Below, piece by piece: positions 45,368-56,781 of a stretch of DNA of 64,000 bases (the stretch's first letter is position 1; every line of letters begins with the position of its first letter). The notes below the pieces were generated by a model, which made no database searches, had not been told where the DNA came from, and saw nothing but the letters and a program-made list of their open reading frames with translations. This stretch comes from Allium sativum. Lineage: Eukaryota; Streptophyta; Magnoliopsida; Asparagales; Amaryllidaceae. Both the position numbers and the translations under genes were made by a program. Location of the stretch: positions 479,817,514-479,881,513 of the forward strand of contig CM060925.1 of NCBI GenBank assembly GCA_030737875.1, given 5' to 3'.

Positions 45368-48300
45368 TGAAACATCCCATAATTTTCGGTATATTTAAAT
45401 TTCAATTTAAAGGAAATAAATTGGAATATGTTAGAGAAAATCTAATTTTTGTAAATTTTAATGATGGTGATTGTTTGAATTTAGTAAATAGATTTTAAAT
45501 GTAGTTTTCTCTTAGAAAAGGGCTGTTTTGAAATTTAATATTTAAATAATTACATTAATTCGAGTGGGTTAATCTAAAAGTGAAAATTCAAAATTTTAAA
45601 TTGGAATTTGTGGAATTTTGGATTGGATATTGAATAACTTGGGATAAAGGAGAATTTATTTATTTGAATTTGCAGTTCAGATTTAATTTAAGAAATAATC
45701 AAGATTCGGGAACTTAAAATGTGTGAAACAATTTATTTAAGCTGTTTAAGTTAAATTTGAAATTCAAATTTTGAACTTGTAAATAATCAAATGTGGAACT
45801 TAAATTTATGAAATAAATCTATAAAATTGATGTAAGTTATAATTTGATTTAATTTGAATTTAACGACTATTTAATTTGAATTAAAATAGTTAAATGAATA
45901 TTTGAATATTTTATTTAATTAATTAACTGTATAATTTAACGGTTTTGACGACTGTCTCGGAATCCGACGAAATTGGCGCCATCAGAACCGGAACGGGGAA
46001 TTATTATAGGATTTCAATTTGCGTCACAATCCGACTTACCATTTGATTGTATGAGAGGAAATGTGAACGAGATCAGTATAATAGGATAATTGGGTATTCC
46101 TCATGTTTGGGCCTTATAATTTTATATAAATAAAACCCATTACCACTACATCAGCCATTTCAACAACACGTACACTTCCTCCATCTATTTCTCTTCTTAA
46201 TGGCTGAACAAAAATTTCAAAACCCAAGCTTTAAATAAAAATCATAACTTGAAAATGAAATCTTCTCCAAATACCAACATATTATATGTCATTTCGAAGA
46301 TCTCGACGATACGAAGCTCCTGGTGCGATTTATTTCGACATGCAGCGATCAGACTGGCCGGAAATCGATGGTCAAAGTTCCAGAACGCGGAACCCATAAA
46401 ATCAAATGGAGGATTTTTGATCTTTGAGTTAATTGAGGAAATTGACATCTGGGTTTGGTAGAGATCGATGCTAGGAGTGGATTGCAAGTGATCGCAGGTT
46501 GGATTATGGCCTGAGGTGGTCGGATTCTCGTTTTAGGGTTTAAAACCCCTTTCGCGTTTGGATCTGGCGTCGGCTCCACAGTCGATCGGGGATGAGGGCT
46601 TTAGTACTGGCGGACGCGCCTTGATGGTAGGGAGAGGATGGAGGTGGTCGCTGGTCTTCTAATGGCCAGAGGCGATCTAATTTCTTGGTCAAAGTCGGGT
46701 TTGCGTATGGGTTTTCCGTTCGAAGTTTACTGTAGTGGAAAAGGGGATGAACGGGAAGGAAGGGGGCCCGATGACATGTCGGTCTGTGAGAGGGTGAGAA
46801 TTGGTTTTATTTAATTTTATATATTTTTAATTCAAACAGTAAATCACTGATAACTCTTACATATGAACTCGGAATTGGACGCGGTTTGTTGCATTGAAAT
46901 CATGGCGGAATTATGGACGTTTTGGCACTAACCTGGCTGCGTTTAGAGACTATGAAATTTTGGGCTTTGGTGGGACGTTCGTATGATTAAAGACCAAAAG
47001 GTGAGTGATTCTTCGCTCACGAAATACTGAATTATCCCTATATTTATCGAATTAAATTATGAAATAGTTTGGTTGCATGGTTGTGATTGGCTGTTGTATT
47101 GGTTGCTTAAATTTGATATACTAGTGTGTTAACATGCAAATTAGATCAATGATTAGTTATTTGATTTAAATTTAAATTTCTAGTTGAAAATTCTAACCCT
47201 TGCTAAATCCTGAAACAGTTTAATGCTGATCAGTTGAATGGAATGATTGTGATGGATGTTGGTTGAAATTTATTACTGAATTTATATTGACATTGCTGAT
47301 GCTCCTTATTGCAGTATATTGTAGTGCATGTTGATTTGTGACGATAAATCCCATTTACCCTTGATGTTACGGGCATCTAATGAACCCGGGATTTGTCGAT
47401 AAAATAAATTAAGAACACAGAGTGAAATGATAAACCTCTGTGACCCTGATTTGGATTGAAATGATAGATCCATCCCTGAAATATGGAGAAATTAAAATTT
47501 AATCACTTGGCCATTGGATAGGAAATTCTATACAGACATCGGTTGGTTAAATGATTTTCAAATATTTGGGATTTTATTTGACAGAAATTTCAGTTAAAGA
47601 AATGAACCGATACTCGATAAACCTGTTCCTGTAAAGGACCTGGATCGCAAGTGTTATTTGAGTGGCTAAGAAATTGTTTCCAAAGGAAGTGGAATTCTTA
47701 AAATGAGGTTTGGATAATATCTGAAACTTTCAAATTTAGGTTGGATTTGAATGAAATATTTTATTTGAATTTAAATTTGAAAAGAAGAGAGGATCGAGGA
47801 ATATGGGTTGAATTTCCCTAAATCGAAGATTTGGGTTGAATGGCGTTTGAAACAAGATATTGAATTTTATAACTCCATTGAGACTGGAGTGTGGGTTCAA
47901 GTATTTGAAGTTCGGAAGAAAGAAGAAATTTTGATTTAAGAATTTATTATATATATGTATTTAAAATGTTTGGGCTCAAATAAGTTATTCTTTCCTTAAA
48001 ATCTATCATTTAACTTTTACTTATAGACTATTTATTCTAGCCTATTTTTTTTTCTTATATTATATTATTTAAAACTAATTAGAATTTTTATTATATATAT
48101 ATATATATTCATAACGATTTAAATTATCTTATTTGGTTTTAACCATTATTTCTATACATATACTTTATATAAAGATTTTTTTTAGAGCATCTGTTTTCAA
48201 ATTTTGTCAATGATCGTAAATTTTCTTCCGAATGGAAAATGCTGGATTTAAACCCCAGTTCGAGATGGAGTCGGAATAAAGTATTCAAATATGGAATCGA

Positions 48301-49830
48301 CGTTAACCAATTTTATATGAAAATGAAATTGATATTTTTATTTGAATATAATGGATTTCATAAATGATATGAATGAGGGTTATGGAGATTTATACTCTTT
48401 GGAATATAAACGGATTTAGAATTCAAATCGATTTGAGATAAGCATAACCTTTGAGGTAAAATATATTCTGTTTGAATATAAGTCGATTATGAAATATTAT
48501 ATGATTATAATACAAGGATATGAAATATAATCCAGTTTAGAATAAAATCGGTTTTTGGGTATGATTGTGATATGTTGATATGAAATTTTTATTCTTTTGA
48601 ATCTAAAATGGGTTCGAAACAAAATATGATATTTTGAGATGAAAGCGAACCTTTGAAATATAAGAGAACCAACCGATGTGAAAAAAATGTAAACGTTAGT
48701 TGTTAAAGAGACCAGAGTCGACATAAGGCATACTCTTTGTCAGTGTCGATACCACTTTGACAAGTGTGAACGTTTTGACGTATCTAGAACGAGATATGAT
48801 GACTTGGAGTCGATTATTGAATCAAAGAAGATGATCGAGGACGAAATAGCCCTGACCTTCGGGTCAGAATTGTAATGACTAAAACAGGAGCTATACCGTG
48901 ACTAACTGAGGTAGCACCTTTGATCGGACACACTTCTTCGATACTATTTCTATGACTATGATGATGATGATTTGGGTCCATTTATGACTTTGGGAGTGTG
49001 TTCCGAGGTGGGCGGTAGTTGCTGCTATGCGTTACCACCGGTCCGGGAGTGCAATTGGTAGAATCCTACCTTGGACGTTGCCTTGAGTGCCTTGTCATAT
49101 TATCCTTATCGAACCCCATACGATTTTGATTTGTATCGTACCTATGGAGTGCCCTCTGATGCCATCGTTATGGTGGGTTTACGGTACTGTATAGACTACG
49201 GTATTATAAACGGTGTAAGGGTAAAAATGTAATCCCGCTTACGCTATTTTCAGTATTTATACTTTACTGAGTAGACACTATTATAATAGCGTATTATACT
49301 ATCTATGTATTAGTTAAACGGATCCTTGAGAGATGGAAAAATCCCGTAACATCTCTTGAGTTACTGCACCCATGACACTGATGTTATTTCGTATTTTGAT
49401 TTGACTAATATGAGATGATTTAGTGCTGATCCGAGTGTTGTTGTGTTTTCTTTTTATGCAATGCGCTCGGGTCAGCAGACGTTGCAGTTAGCGAAGATTT
49501 CTTCCTTTGGAGGACGGAGACGATGATTTGGTATATATATATTAGAGAAGTATGTTTCCGCTGCATTTGCTTCCGCTGCTTATTATGTACATCCGTATGT
49601 ATATGTAACTCTGATAATCATTGAATGTTATAATCACAGTATACATTTCAACTGCTTTTTAACTGCTATTTGTTTATTATATGTTGTCCTTCCGCTGTGA
49701 GATTCTGTTATTGTTTTTCTCTTCTTTCTTTCTTTTTCTTCTTTTCCCAATAACTACCATTTGCGATTTGTTTTGGTCGACATGTGTGGCTTATTGTCGA
49801 TTTGAACGGTTAAAAATGCGGGTCGTTACA
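45368..49830 (+). repeat. 3' LTR of E3
   Basis: Collinear with the 5' LTR along its whole length, with scattered substitutions and small indels (for example a shorter AT microsatellite near 48095-48110). The TATA box is at 46123-46132 and the donor-like GTGAGT at 47001. The terminal CGTTACA is intact here. Confidence 0.88.
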
Positions 49831-50556
49831 CCCGGGATGCTACATATACCCTCTAGAGTACACTGTTCGGGAGGTGGTCTCGTACCTTGACATAGTTGGA
49901 ATCCAATCTCCAATAAGCACCCTGTAGTTTTTGATTTTATACAATATATGTAGATTGTGAGATGCAAGAATTCTACTATTTGGTTATTTATTTGATTAGA
50001 CATTATTATAATATCACTGGATTTTGACATCAAAAATGTTTTGGTTATAGTAAGGTAAAAACCGTCCATCTTTATGTGCGGGCTGGTCCAACTATTACCC
50101 TTTCTTTCAAAGGATTTTCAAAATTAAATAGTATGGTTGGAGTTTACTCACACCAGTCCCATGACTGACCCAGAGTTTATTTTGTTTGTTTTTCCTAAAC
50201 TCTTGGGTGCCCAAATTTATACGGGCAGTCAAGTGTTTCAGGCTTTTACAGATACACTTGGAGGAGCTTGAAGCAGGAGGCCGAACCATTAGATATTTTA
50301 GAATTATTTTCCGCTATATCTAATATTGTATTGTGCTTTGATATGGTATGTATATACAGTACAGATTTGTATTTCAAAGTTATGATATATGATATTATAT
50401 TTTATTCGTTCCACTGTGAGATTTTGATGTTTTCTTTAATTCTATCTTCTACCTGTTTTATTTCTTTAACCCTAAGGACTTGTATTTCTGTATTATTTGA
50501 GTTGGACATGTGTTGTATTAGTCAGCTCAAATTGTACGGATTTGCGGGTTGTTACA
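49831..50556 (+). mobile_element. Tail of a Y-like LTR
   Basis: Collinear with 16853-17332 plus 37162-37479 of LTR Y: CCGGG..GC.A.ATAT, then GGGAGGTGGTC, the CTCCAATAAG block, TGTGAGATGCAAG, the CCAGTCCCATGACTGACCCAGAG stretch, TGTGCTTTG, and the T/C-rich tail ending GGGTTGTTACA. It starts without an LTR terminus at the E3 border and ends at the boundary with low-copy DNA. Confidence 0.65.
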
Positions 50557-52156
50557 TTGGATTATTTCATTGATAAATTCTGAAAGTAGTGCATATAGAA
50601 AGGAAGATAACATAGCATAAGTTAACTGGAAATTTAAATCTAAATACAAACATCAAAGCAAATAGATAAGTACTCATAACAAGAAAATAGATATTTTCAT
50701 ATATATTACATATTTCCAAGGCCCCCCCCCCCCCCCCGATAAACAATTGCCTAACAAAATGATTACAATATTACCTTCTAGCAATGGAGGCGTCATACCA
50801 ACTCATCTAGCAAAATGATAAACTGCAGCTAGTGATACATCACTCCTCATTCAATACAAAATTATTTGTCAATAAGCTTTTAACAATCCCTGCTTGCCAA
50901 AAAATACATATTAATAGTTTTGACTTAAAATTTTGTTGAATCTATGTATTTCATTCTTTTACATAAATACAGTGAACAATAAATATAATGAACATATTTT
51001 GATATTAATATATAGTGAACACATTTACAGATAAAATTAATATATGCATTTATAGATAGATACCAATAACATTCGCTATTGGTGTTACTATACAAATAAC
51101 TGTTATAGATAAACAAAATCTAAACAACCATCATTCAGCCAAAATTAGAGTTATCATGGTATGAATTACAAACAAAGCATACTTATCGTTCTTCCATGAC
51201 TAAATAAATATGTTTAACTGTGTAATAATATATTATAAAGTAAATTAGTACACTCTTAAATGTAATAGAAACTTGTGCATCTGCTTTGATGGGAGGTGCG
51301 GGAATGTTAGTATGAAACCCAGTATGATCATATGAATCTTTTGCATAAAAACTCTAGCAAGAGACACAATAAAATCCTTTAGTAATCCCAACAAGAAAAA
51401 CATTTTTCATAGTCATCCACTTACATAAACCAATAAGTAATATAACCATAAACTAAATTAGACACAATAAAAACACAACATATATTAACTGTAAACTAAA
51501 TTAAATATGATGCTTGTTTTACATGGTGCTTTTAGTAGATATGAAACCAATGTAATATAACCGTGTAAAGATAAATATTGTAGAAAGGAATTATGTTCAA
51601 TTTTTTTATTCTATTAAAGGGATTCTGGTCATTTATTCGGTGATGACTTTTACTGTCCCATTGCTGGTCGTGCTATACTAAATATGTAGGTTGTACCTAC
51701 TCTATACTGTTTGACGTACGTATTTCATTTTGTCATAGCCTATTGTGATGTTTTGAATTACGTATCAAATTTCTGTACATTATGTTGCTGTCACCTCCCT
51801 ATATTTTCATATCCGATTGTTGCGTACATAGCGTAAACGACGACATATATATTAACGTACACAACCAATGGAGAAAAGGAAAATATGATGGACACATTTT
51901 TTATTATGCTTGGCACTCATGTGAACCACTTTATGTTGCCTTATTTTAGAACAATGGCTTCCTATTTCTATTTTTTGGTTTTTTATCCACGTACCAATAA
52001 TCGAATAGTCCACCCTTTTTCTGTCAAACTTGGTTTTGCCTGTTCACAGTCACCATTTTAAAGCAAAATCAACAGTCTCATGTCCTGGTTATATTGATCA
52101 TTTATGCACATCTTAAGTGTATTTATACATTGTACATATAAAGTGAATCAATAAAA
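50557..52156. other. Intergenic, low-copy-looking DNA upstream of the small host gene
   Basis: AT-rich, no transposon termini or coding exon seen. It contains a run of 16 C (50722-50737). The last 150 bases before the gene have TATTTATACATTG and CATATAAAG, either of which could serve as a TATA region. Confidence 0.4.
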
Positions 52157-52786
52157 ATGGAGAGAGAAGATGAAGCTGCTGACACAATAACAGTAGAATG
52201 CTTAAGAGGAAGGCTGCAAGTAGAGAGAATTGGTTCAAAAGCTACCAAAGATGAAGCAGATATCATTGCTAAAAGGGTACACTACATAGATTATGACGTG
52301 TTAGCTAGATTCCGATAAAAATATCAAATATGCATCAAATATTTTAGGCTTTTTTTGTTATCAGACAATGCAGAATCCAAAACTTGATTAGAACAATGCT
52401 TTATCTAAATTTATGACATTTGATGAAAGCTAGTATAGGTAGAGAAGCAGGTAGAAGAAGAAATGAAAGCAAGAAAGAAAGCTGAAAAGAAGTTGAAGCG
52501 TACACTAAGAAAGCTGAAGGCTTTTAACGTTTCTGAGAGTTTAGTGAGCTCATTCGAGAGTTCGAACGCTGCTAGCAGTAGGAAATCTATAGAAATTGCC
52601 ATAAGGTATATACATATTTTTACTTTAGACTGTTTCTTATAATTTCCAGTAACAATTTTTTTATTGGTTTTACTGACGTTATGAAATAGGTTGGATGCAA
52701 ATGAGAGCAATGTTCATAATGTGCTTGCCACTCTTGGGCAAGTGAAAATGCAATTGATGACTGCACTGAAGCCAACTTCATTCTGA
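52157..52786 (+). CDS. Small host gene: 127-residue charged coiled-coil protein, three exons
   Basis: Exons 52157-52276, 52439-52605 and 52690-52786 join into 384 nt, stop included, with no internal stop. The start ATG follows AATAAAA; the first exon reads MEREDEAADTITVECLRGRL and ends at AAAAGG|GTACAC. Acceptors are ATAG and AAATAG, the second donor is ATAAG|GTATAT, and phases agree (0, then 2). The protein is acidic at the N-terminus. Exon 2 is a highly charged helix (VEKQVEEEMKARKKAEKKLK...), likely coiled coil, followed by a Ser-rich segment. The C-terminus is LATLGQVKMQLMTAL and a short tail. No signal peptide or membrane segment. I do not recognise a named family and infer no function. 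Conserved phase across exons and its place in low-copy DNA suggest a real gene rather than a transposon relic. Confidence 0.72.
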
Positions 52787-53341
52787 ATTTGATAGCAAGT
52801 TACATGAACTGTTAATGTTTGTATTCAGCGTTTGGATCTATTAAAATGCTTGCAACTCCAAATATCAAATTTACATGCTTTCCGTCTTCTAAAAAGAACG
52901 TAAACTTTGGGCACTTCTGTCATCAACTTAAAAAGGAAGATTTTATCTTATTTTTTATTGTCAGTTTGAAGAAATATAAAAATTTCGGCATAACTTTTGC
53001 CATCAATTCGAAGAAGTTTACATATTTTTTCATTTATGCATTTCTTCAAAATGAAAAGGAGGATTTAACCAAATAAACTCAGTATCTTTTCTATAACGTT
53101 GATAGCAGTATATTCAAAGACTTAGAAACTAACAGATCATGTGGTATACCCAAACTTTCATATCCTAAGGAAGGGAATAAGTCATATGACATTAAAAAAA
53201 TAAAAAAGTTCAAATGCCTTGTAGAACTGTGCTAATTTTTGGTTACCATAATGGAGTGAAGAGCTCTAAAAAAAATTATTAAAACCATTTCTTCATATTT
53301 TGAGAGGTTACCATGAAAAACAAACGTTTTTGCTACGACAA
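52787..53341. other. Downstream region between the host gene and the copia element
   Basis: AT-rich. Several repeats of ACTTTTG.CATCAA-like words around 52910-53010. An open frame at 52819-53076 has no recognisable features. The last five bases (GACAA) are the copia target site. Confidence 0.4.
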
Positions 53342-53993
53342 TGTTAGAATTTGTGAAATAACATTTCCATTTGTTGAAGATTGGAAGATATTATTGATTA
53401 TGGTGATAGAATATTTCCAATTAGAGAATATTTGGGAAATATTGTTAATTTGGGAATATAATAATTCCAACTTGCAGAAGATTCGGAAGATATCAGAAAT
53501 TTATTGCTCTTTTATTTGTAAAAGGGATAGGCAACAAATTACCTACATAAGTGGAAGGATTTGAAGAAGGTTTCTTTTTGGGATAGTGAAGTAAGGACTT
53601 AATTCCCTAATTTGTTGGTTAAACAAGGAAGCCTATCAGGAGAATTAATTAGGCATTGATTTATATCATAAATCAATTACTTCAACCCCAAGCATTAATC
53701 CTTATATAAGGACAGGGATTAGGTGAATGTATTATCATCTCAAAAATGTGAGGTGTATCATCTATAAAAGTTCTTCTTCTTCCCTACTATCATTCTTGTA
53801 TTTTTTCTTATGGAGAAAAGTAATAAAATCTCCTCTCCCCAAGTGGACGTACACTAACAAGACGTTAGCGGAACCACTATAAACCTCTTGTGTTATTTCT
53901 TTTATCGCTAGATCTGTGATTGCTTTGCTGGTGACTATCTGTTGTTTGTTTTGCCTCGCCATCAATCCATTCCTGTTCTTTTTTTTCGCAACA
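53342..53993 (+). repeat. 5' LTR of the copia element
   Basis: Begins TGTTAGAATTTGTG and ends TTCGCAACA. TATA box TATATAA at 53703-53709. An AATAAA polyadenylation signal lies at 53822-53827, about 115 bases after the TATA box. Confidence 0.9.
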
Positions 53994-53995
53994 AT

Positions 53996-54007
53996 TGGTA
54001 TCAGAGC
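53996..54007 (+). other. Primer binding site of the copia element (initiator tRNA-Met)
   Basis: TGGTATCAGAGC two bases after the 5' LTR. Confidence 0.9.
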
Positions 54008-54028
54008 TACGAGGTTGATTGAGAAAGG

Positions 54029-54700
54029 GTGTTAGGCATTATGTCAGGAGACAAGGAGAATTTAGCAATTGTATCAAGGCCATATGTCAAAGGGACATAT
54101 ATGAAAGCAGGATCTCAGTTAGCAATAGAAAGATGGAATGGGGATAAAGACTTCGAGAAGTGGCAATGGAGGATGAAAGTTGTTCTCATGAGAAACAATG
54201 TTCATCCTGTGGTGTTTGCTCCTGAGGAGTTGACGAATGATATTTCAGTCGTGGAAAGGAAGGAGATGGAACGATGGGCATTTACTACTTTACAATTGGC
54301 AATGGGAGAAAATGTCATTTCAGAGATTAGTGGTGAGACCACTGCTAAGGACATTTGGGCCAAGCTGGAAAAACTCTATCTAAAGAAGTCACTAACCAAC
54401 CGTCTGATTTTGCTGAAGACATTTTTCACCATGCGGATGAGAGAGAGTACTTCAATGAAGGCACCTCTAAGCTTCTTTGATGATCTCATGATGAAGAGGA
54501 AGACTGTTGACTTGAAAGTGGATGAGGAGCAAAAAGCAATGATTCTTTTGTGTTCTCTTCAAGTGATACACAGGTTTCGCTAACAGTCTTATCTATGCCA
54601 GAGATACACTAATAGTAGATGATGTGAAGACAGGTCTTCTATTTGAGGACTTGAGGGATCAGATGAAGGGGTTGAGGTAGAGGAGGAAGTAGTACGAAAG
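54029..54700 (+). pseudogene. gag: Copia gag, frameshifted
   Basis: The frame opens at 54029 (a second in-frame ATG at 54041 gives MSGDKEN and is the likelier start). The copia gag domain is clear: W-N-G-D-K-D-F-E-K-W-Q-W-R-M-K, then A-K-D-I-W-A-K-L-E-K-L-Y, S-L-T-N-R-L-I-L-L-K and K-A-M-I-L-L-C-S-L. At about 54555-54580 the frame shifts. The domain goes on in another frame with NSLIYARDTLIVDDVKTGLL and FEDLRDQMKGL, beginning at 54582. Length to the shift is 184 codons. The protein would be the capsid; here it is truncated. Confidence 0.88.
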
Positions 54701-54749
54701 TCTTATTAGCTGGTATGGAGAAAGGGGAGAAGAAGAAGTAAACAAAGTC

Positions 54750-55538
54750 AAGAGATGGGAAGTGCTACATTTGCAAGAAACCAGGCCATTGGAAGAGAGA
54801 TTGTCCAGACTCGAAGAAAAAGATTGTAGTTGGAAATTCATCGGTCGCGATGGAGGAATTTTTGTCTGATGACTTGTTGATAGTGGTAGTATCAGATGTA
54901 TCAGACCATTGGGTGCTAGATACGGGGGTGTCTTTTCATATGACACCTAATAAGAATTATTTCAGTTATTTTAAAAGAAAAAAATAGGGAAACTAATTCT
55001 TATGGGAAATGATGCTAGTTGTAGAGTCATGGGCGAAGGTACTGTGCAGATTCGCATGTATGACGGGGCAATACACACATTCACTGGTGTCTGTTGTGTT
55101 CCACGTCTTCAGAAGTCAATGATATCTATTGGGCAGTTGGCATCGAAAGGATGTAAAGTGACTATTGATAAGGATAGTCTAGGGGTTTCCAAGGCTGCAT
55201 TTGTAGTGATGAAGGGAGATATGTTTCATAATTTGTATCTCCTAAGGGGAAGCACTATACTTGGACAGTCAAGGGTTGGATCCTATAGTTCTCGTGGAGA
55301 AGATGTCAAAGCTAGGCATACGAGAAGGGACTTTGAATTTCTGCGTAGGCAGAATATGATCAAAGCAGAAAGCTTCAACAAGGTGGGATTTTACCAAAAG
55401 GATGTGCTTGATAAGCGGAATAAGGGATCATCTGAAGTTGGTCAGAGATCAAAGGAGAAAGCAATGGATATGCATAAGTCTTTGCAGACTGCTAAGTTCG
55501 GGGGTTGCTCGAACTGGAATCGCTTATTGAAATGCTAG
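54750..55538 (+). pseudogene. pol: Copia zinc knuckle, protease motif and pre-integrase fragment
   Basis: CCHC knuckle C-Y-I-C-K-K-P-G-H-W-K-R-D-C from 54763. A protease-type motif L-D-T-G-V-S-F-H-M follows near 54913-54940, then, in a different frame from 55002, a gag-pre-integrase-like stretch (MGNDASCRVMGEGTVQIRM, V-C-C-V-P-R-L-Q-K-S-M-I-S-I-G-Q-L). After about residue 100 the sequence (RRDFEFLRRQNMIKAESF...) no longer follows the family. The integrase zinc finger is not present. The break with the following stretch marks the start of the deletion. Confidence 0.8.
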
Positions 55539-55822
55539 GTGCCACGTGGTGGCACGGTGTGGGGAGAGGGTTGAGATGGTTCATGGAGACGTTTGTTTTC
55601 ATGGTGAAGATTGATAGGTCTTACTCGAAGGGGTTACTTTGTACACTTTGTTGGCAGGCGGTGGCGTTGCCGGAGTTTGTTGACAAAGTGCAATGGGTGA
55701 TAGCCATGCCGAAGCTCATTGGGGGAAGTAACCATGTTGTCTTGTCCGAGAAGATGCTTAGAGTAAGAGGATGTAGGTGGAGTTGGTAAGCTTTCAAGGA
55801 AATATAGTATCACGGTGGAGAT
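55539..55822 (+). other. Remaining 3' internal part of the copia element
   Basis: The sequence between the broken pre-integrase part and the 3' LTR has an open frame (55505-55789) without a recognised domain. It ends in the polypurine tract CACGGTGGAGAT at 55811-55822. Confidence 0.6.
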
Positions 55823-56482
55823 TGTTATAATTTATGATACAATATTTCCATTTGCTGAAGATTGGAAGATATTATTGATTGTGGTGACAGAATATTTCCA
55901 ATTAGAGAAGATTTGGGAAATATTGTTAATTTAGGAATATAATATTTCTAATTTGCAGAAGATTTGGAAGATATCAGAAATTTATTTCTCTTTTATTTGT
56001 AAAAGGGATAGGCAATAAATTAACTACATAAGTGGAAGGATTTGAAGAAGGCTTCTTTTTAGGATAGTGAAGTAAGGAATTAGGGAATTAGTTGGTTGGT
56101 TAAACAAAGAAGCTTATCAGGAGAATTGGATAATTAATTAGGCATTGATTTATATCATAAATCAATTACTTCAACCCCAAGCATTAATCCTTATATAAGG
56201 ATAGGGATTGGGTGAATGTATTATCATCTCAAAAATGTTAGGTGTATCATCTCTAAAAGTTCTTCTTCTTCCCTACTATCGATCTTGTAATTCTTTATTG
56301 AGAAAAGTAATAAAATCTCCTCTGCCCAAGTGGACGTACACTAACAAGACGTTAGTGGAACAAATATAAACCTCTTGTGTTATTTCTTTTATAGCTAGAT
56401 ATGTGATTGCTTTGCTGGTGACTATCTGTTGTTTTTTTTTTGCCTCACCATCAATCTATTCCTATTCATTTTTTTCGCAACA
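55823..56482 (+). repeat. 3' LTR of the copia element
   Basis: Begins TGTTATAATTTATG, ends TTCGCAACA. Collinear with the 5' LTR with scattered substitutions and small indels. TATATAA at 56192-56198. Confidence 0.9.
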
Positions 56483-56645
56483 GACAATGGACTAAAGAAC
56501 TGTGAACTTTAGAAACAGATGGGACTATGATGGGAATTGGAACATGAGGGGAGGAGACATTGGAAATCGATATTCATCAAGAAAATATAAAATTATTTTT
56601 GGGAAAAAGTACAATTTAATTTGAATACTGATTATTTAGTAACAA
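56483..56645. other. Short spacer between the copia element and the LINE
   Basis: Starts with the second GACAA. AT-rich, nothing else recognised. Confidence 0.5.
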
Positions 56646-56781
56646 AAAAGTATCAACTAAATACTTTTCCACTCTTGATTCGTCATCTTCCCCTCCCACT
56701 CTTGATTCGTCCTTTTCCACTCTTGATTCATCTTCTTTCCCTCCTCTTCCATCTCGTCCTCCTCTCCCTGATCCACCACCC

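Larger units (their letters stand above)
37480..49830 (+). mobile_element. Element E3: non-coding gypsy-type retrotransposon (LARD-like)
   Basis: LTRs 37480-41947 (4468 bp) and 45368-49830 (4463 bp), very similar to each other, around 3420 bp without any gag or pol domain. Termini are TGTAACATCCC / TGAAACATCCC and ...CGTTACA (mutated to CATTATA in the 5' copy). The primer site and polypurine tract are present. The flanks share only CCCG (37476-37479 and 49831-49834), less than the expected five bases. They belong to different parts of Y-like LTRs, so the borders may have been changed by recombination. Like E2 it must rely on proteins from another element. Confidence 0.85.
53342..56482 (+). 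mobile_element. Ty1/copia retrotransposon with large internal deletion
   Basis: LTRs 53342-53993 (652 bp) and 55823-56482 (660 bp), flanked by GACAA on both sides (53337-53341 and 56483-56487). Internal region 1829 bp: primer site, gag, a zinc knuckle, a protease motif and part of the gag-pre-integrase domain. Integrase, reverse transcriptase and RNase H are missing entirely. The gag wording resembles the Tork/Tnt1 lineage. Several frameshifts; this copy cannot move by itself. The clean target duplication shows that it inserted as a unit; the deletion may be older or younger than insertion. Confidence 0.9.

Noticed and set aside
50722..50737. Run of 16 C as a possible regulatory or recombination signal
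   Set aside because: A single homopolymer in intergenic DNA, no other copy or pairing partner; sequencing or slippage artefact is possible.
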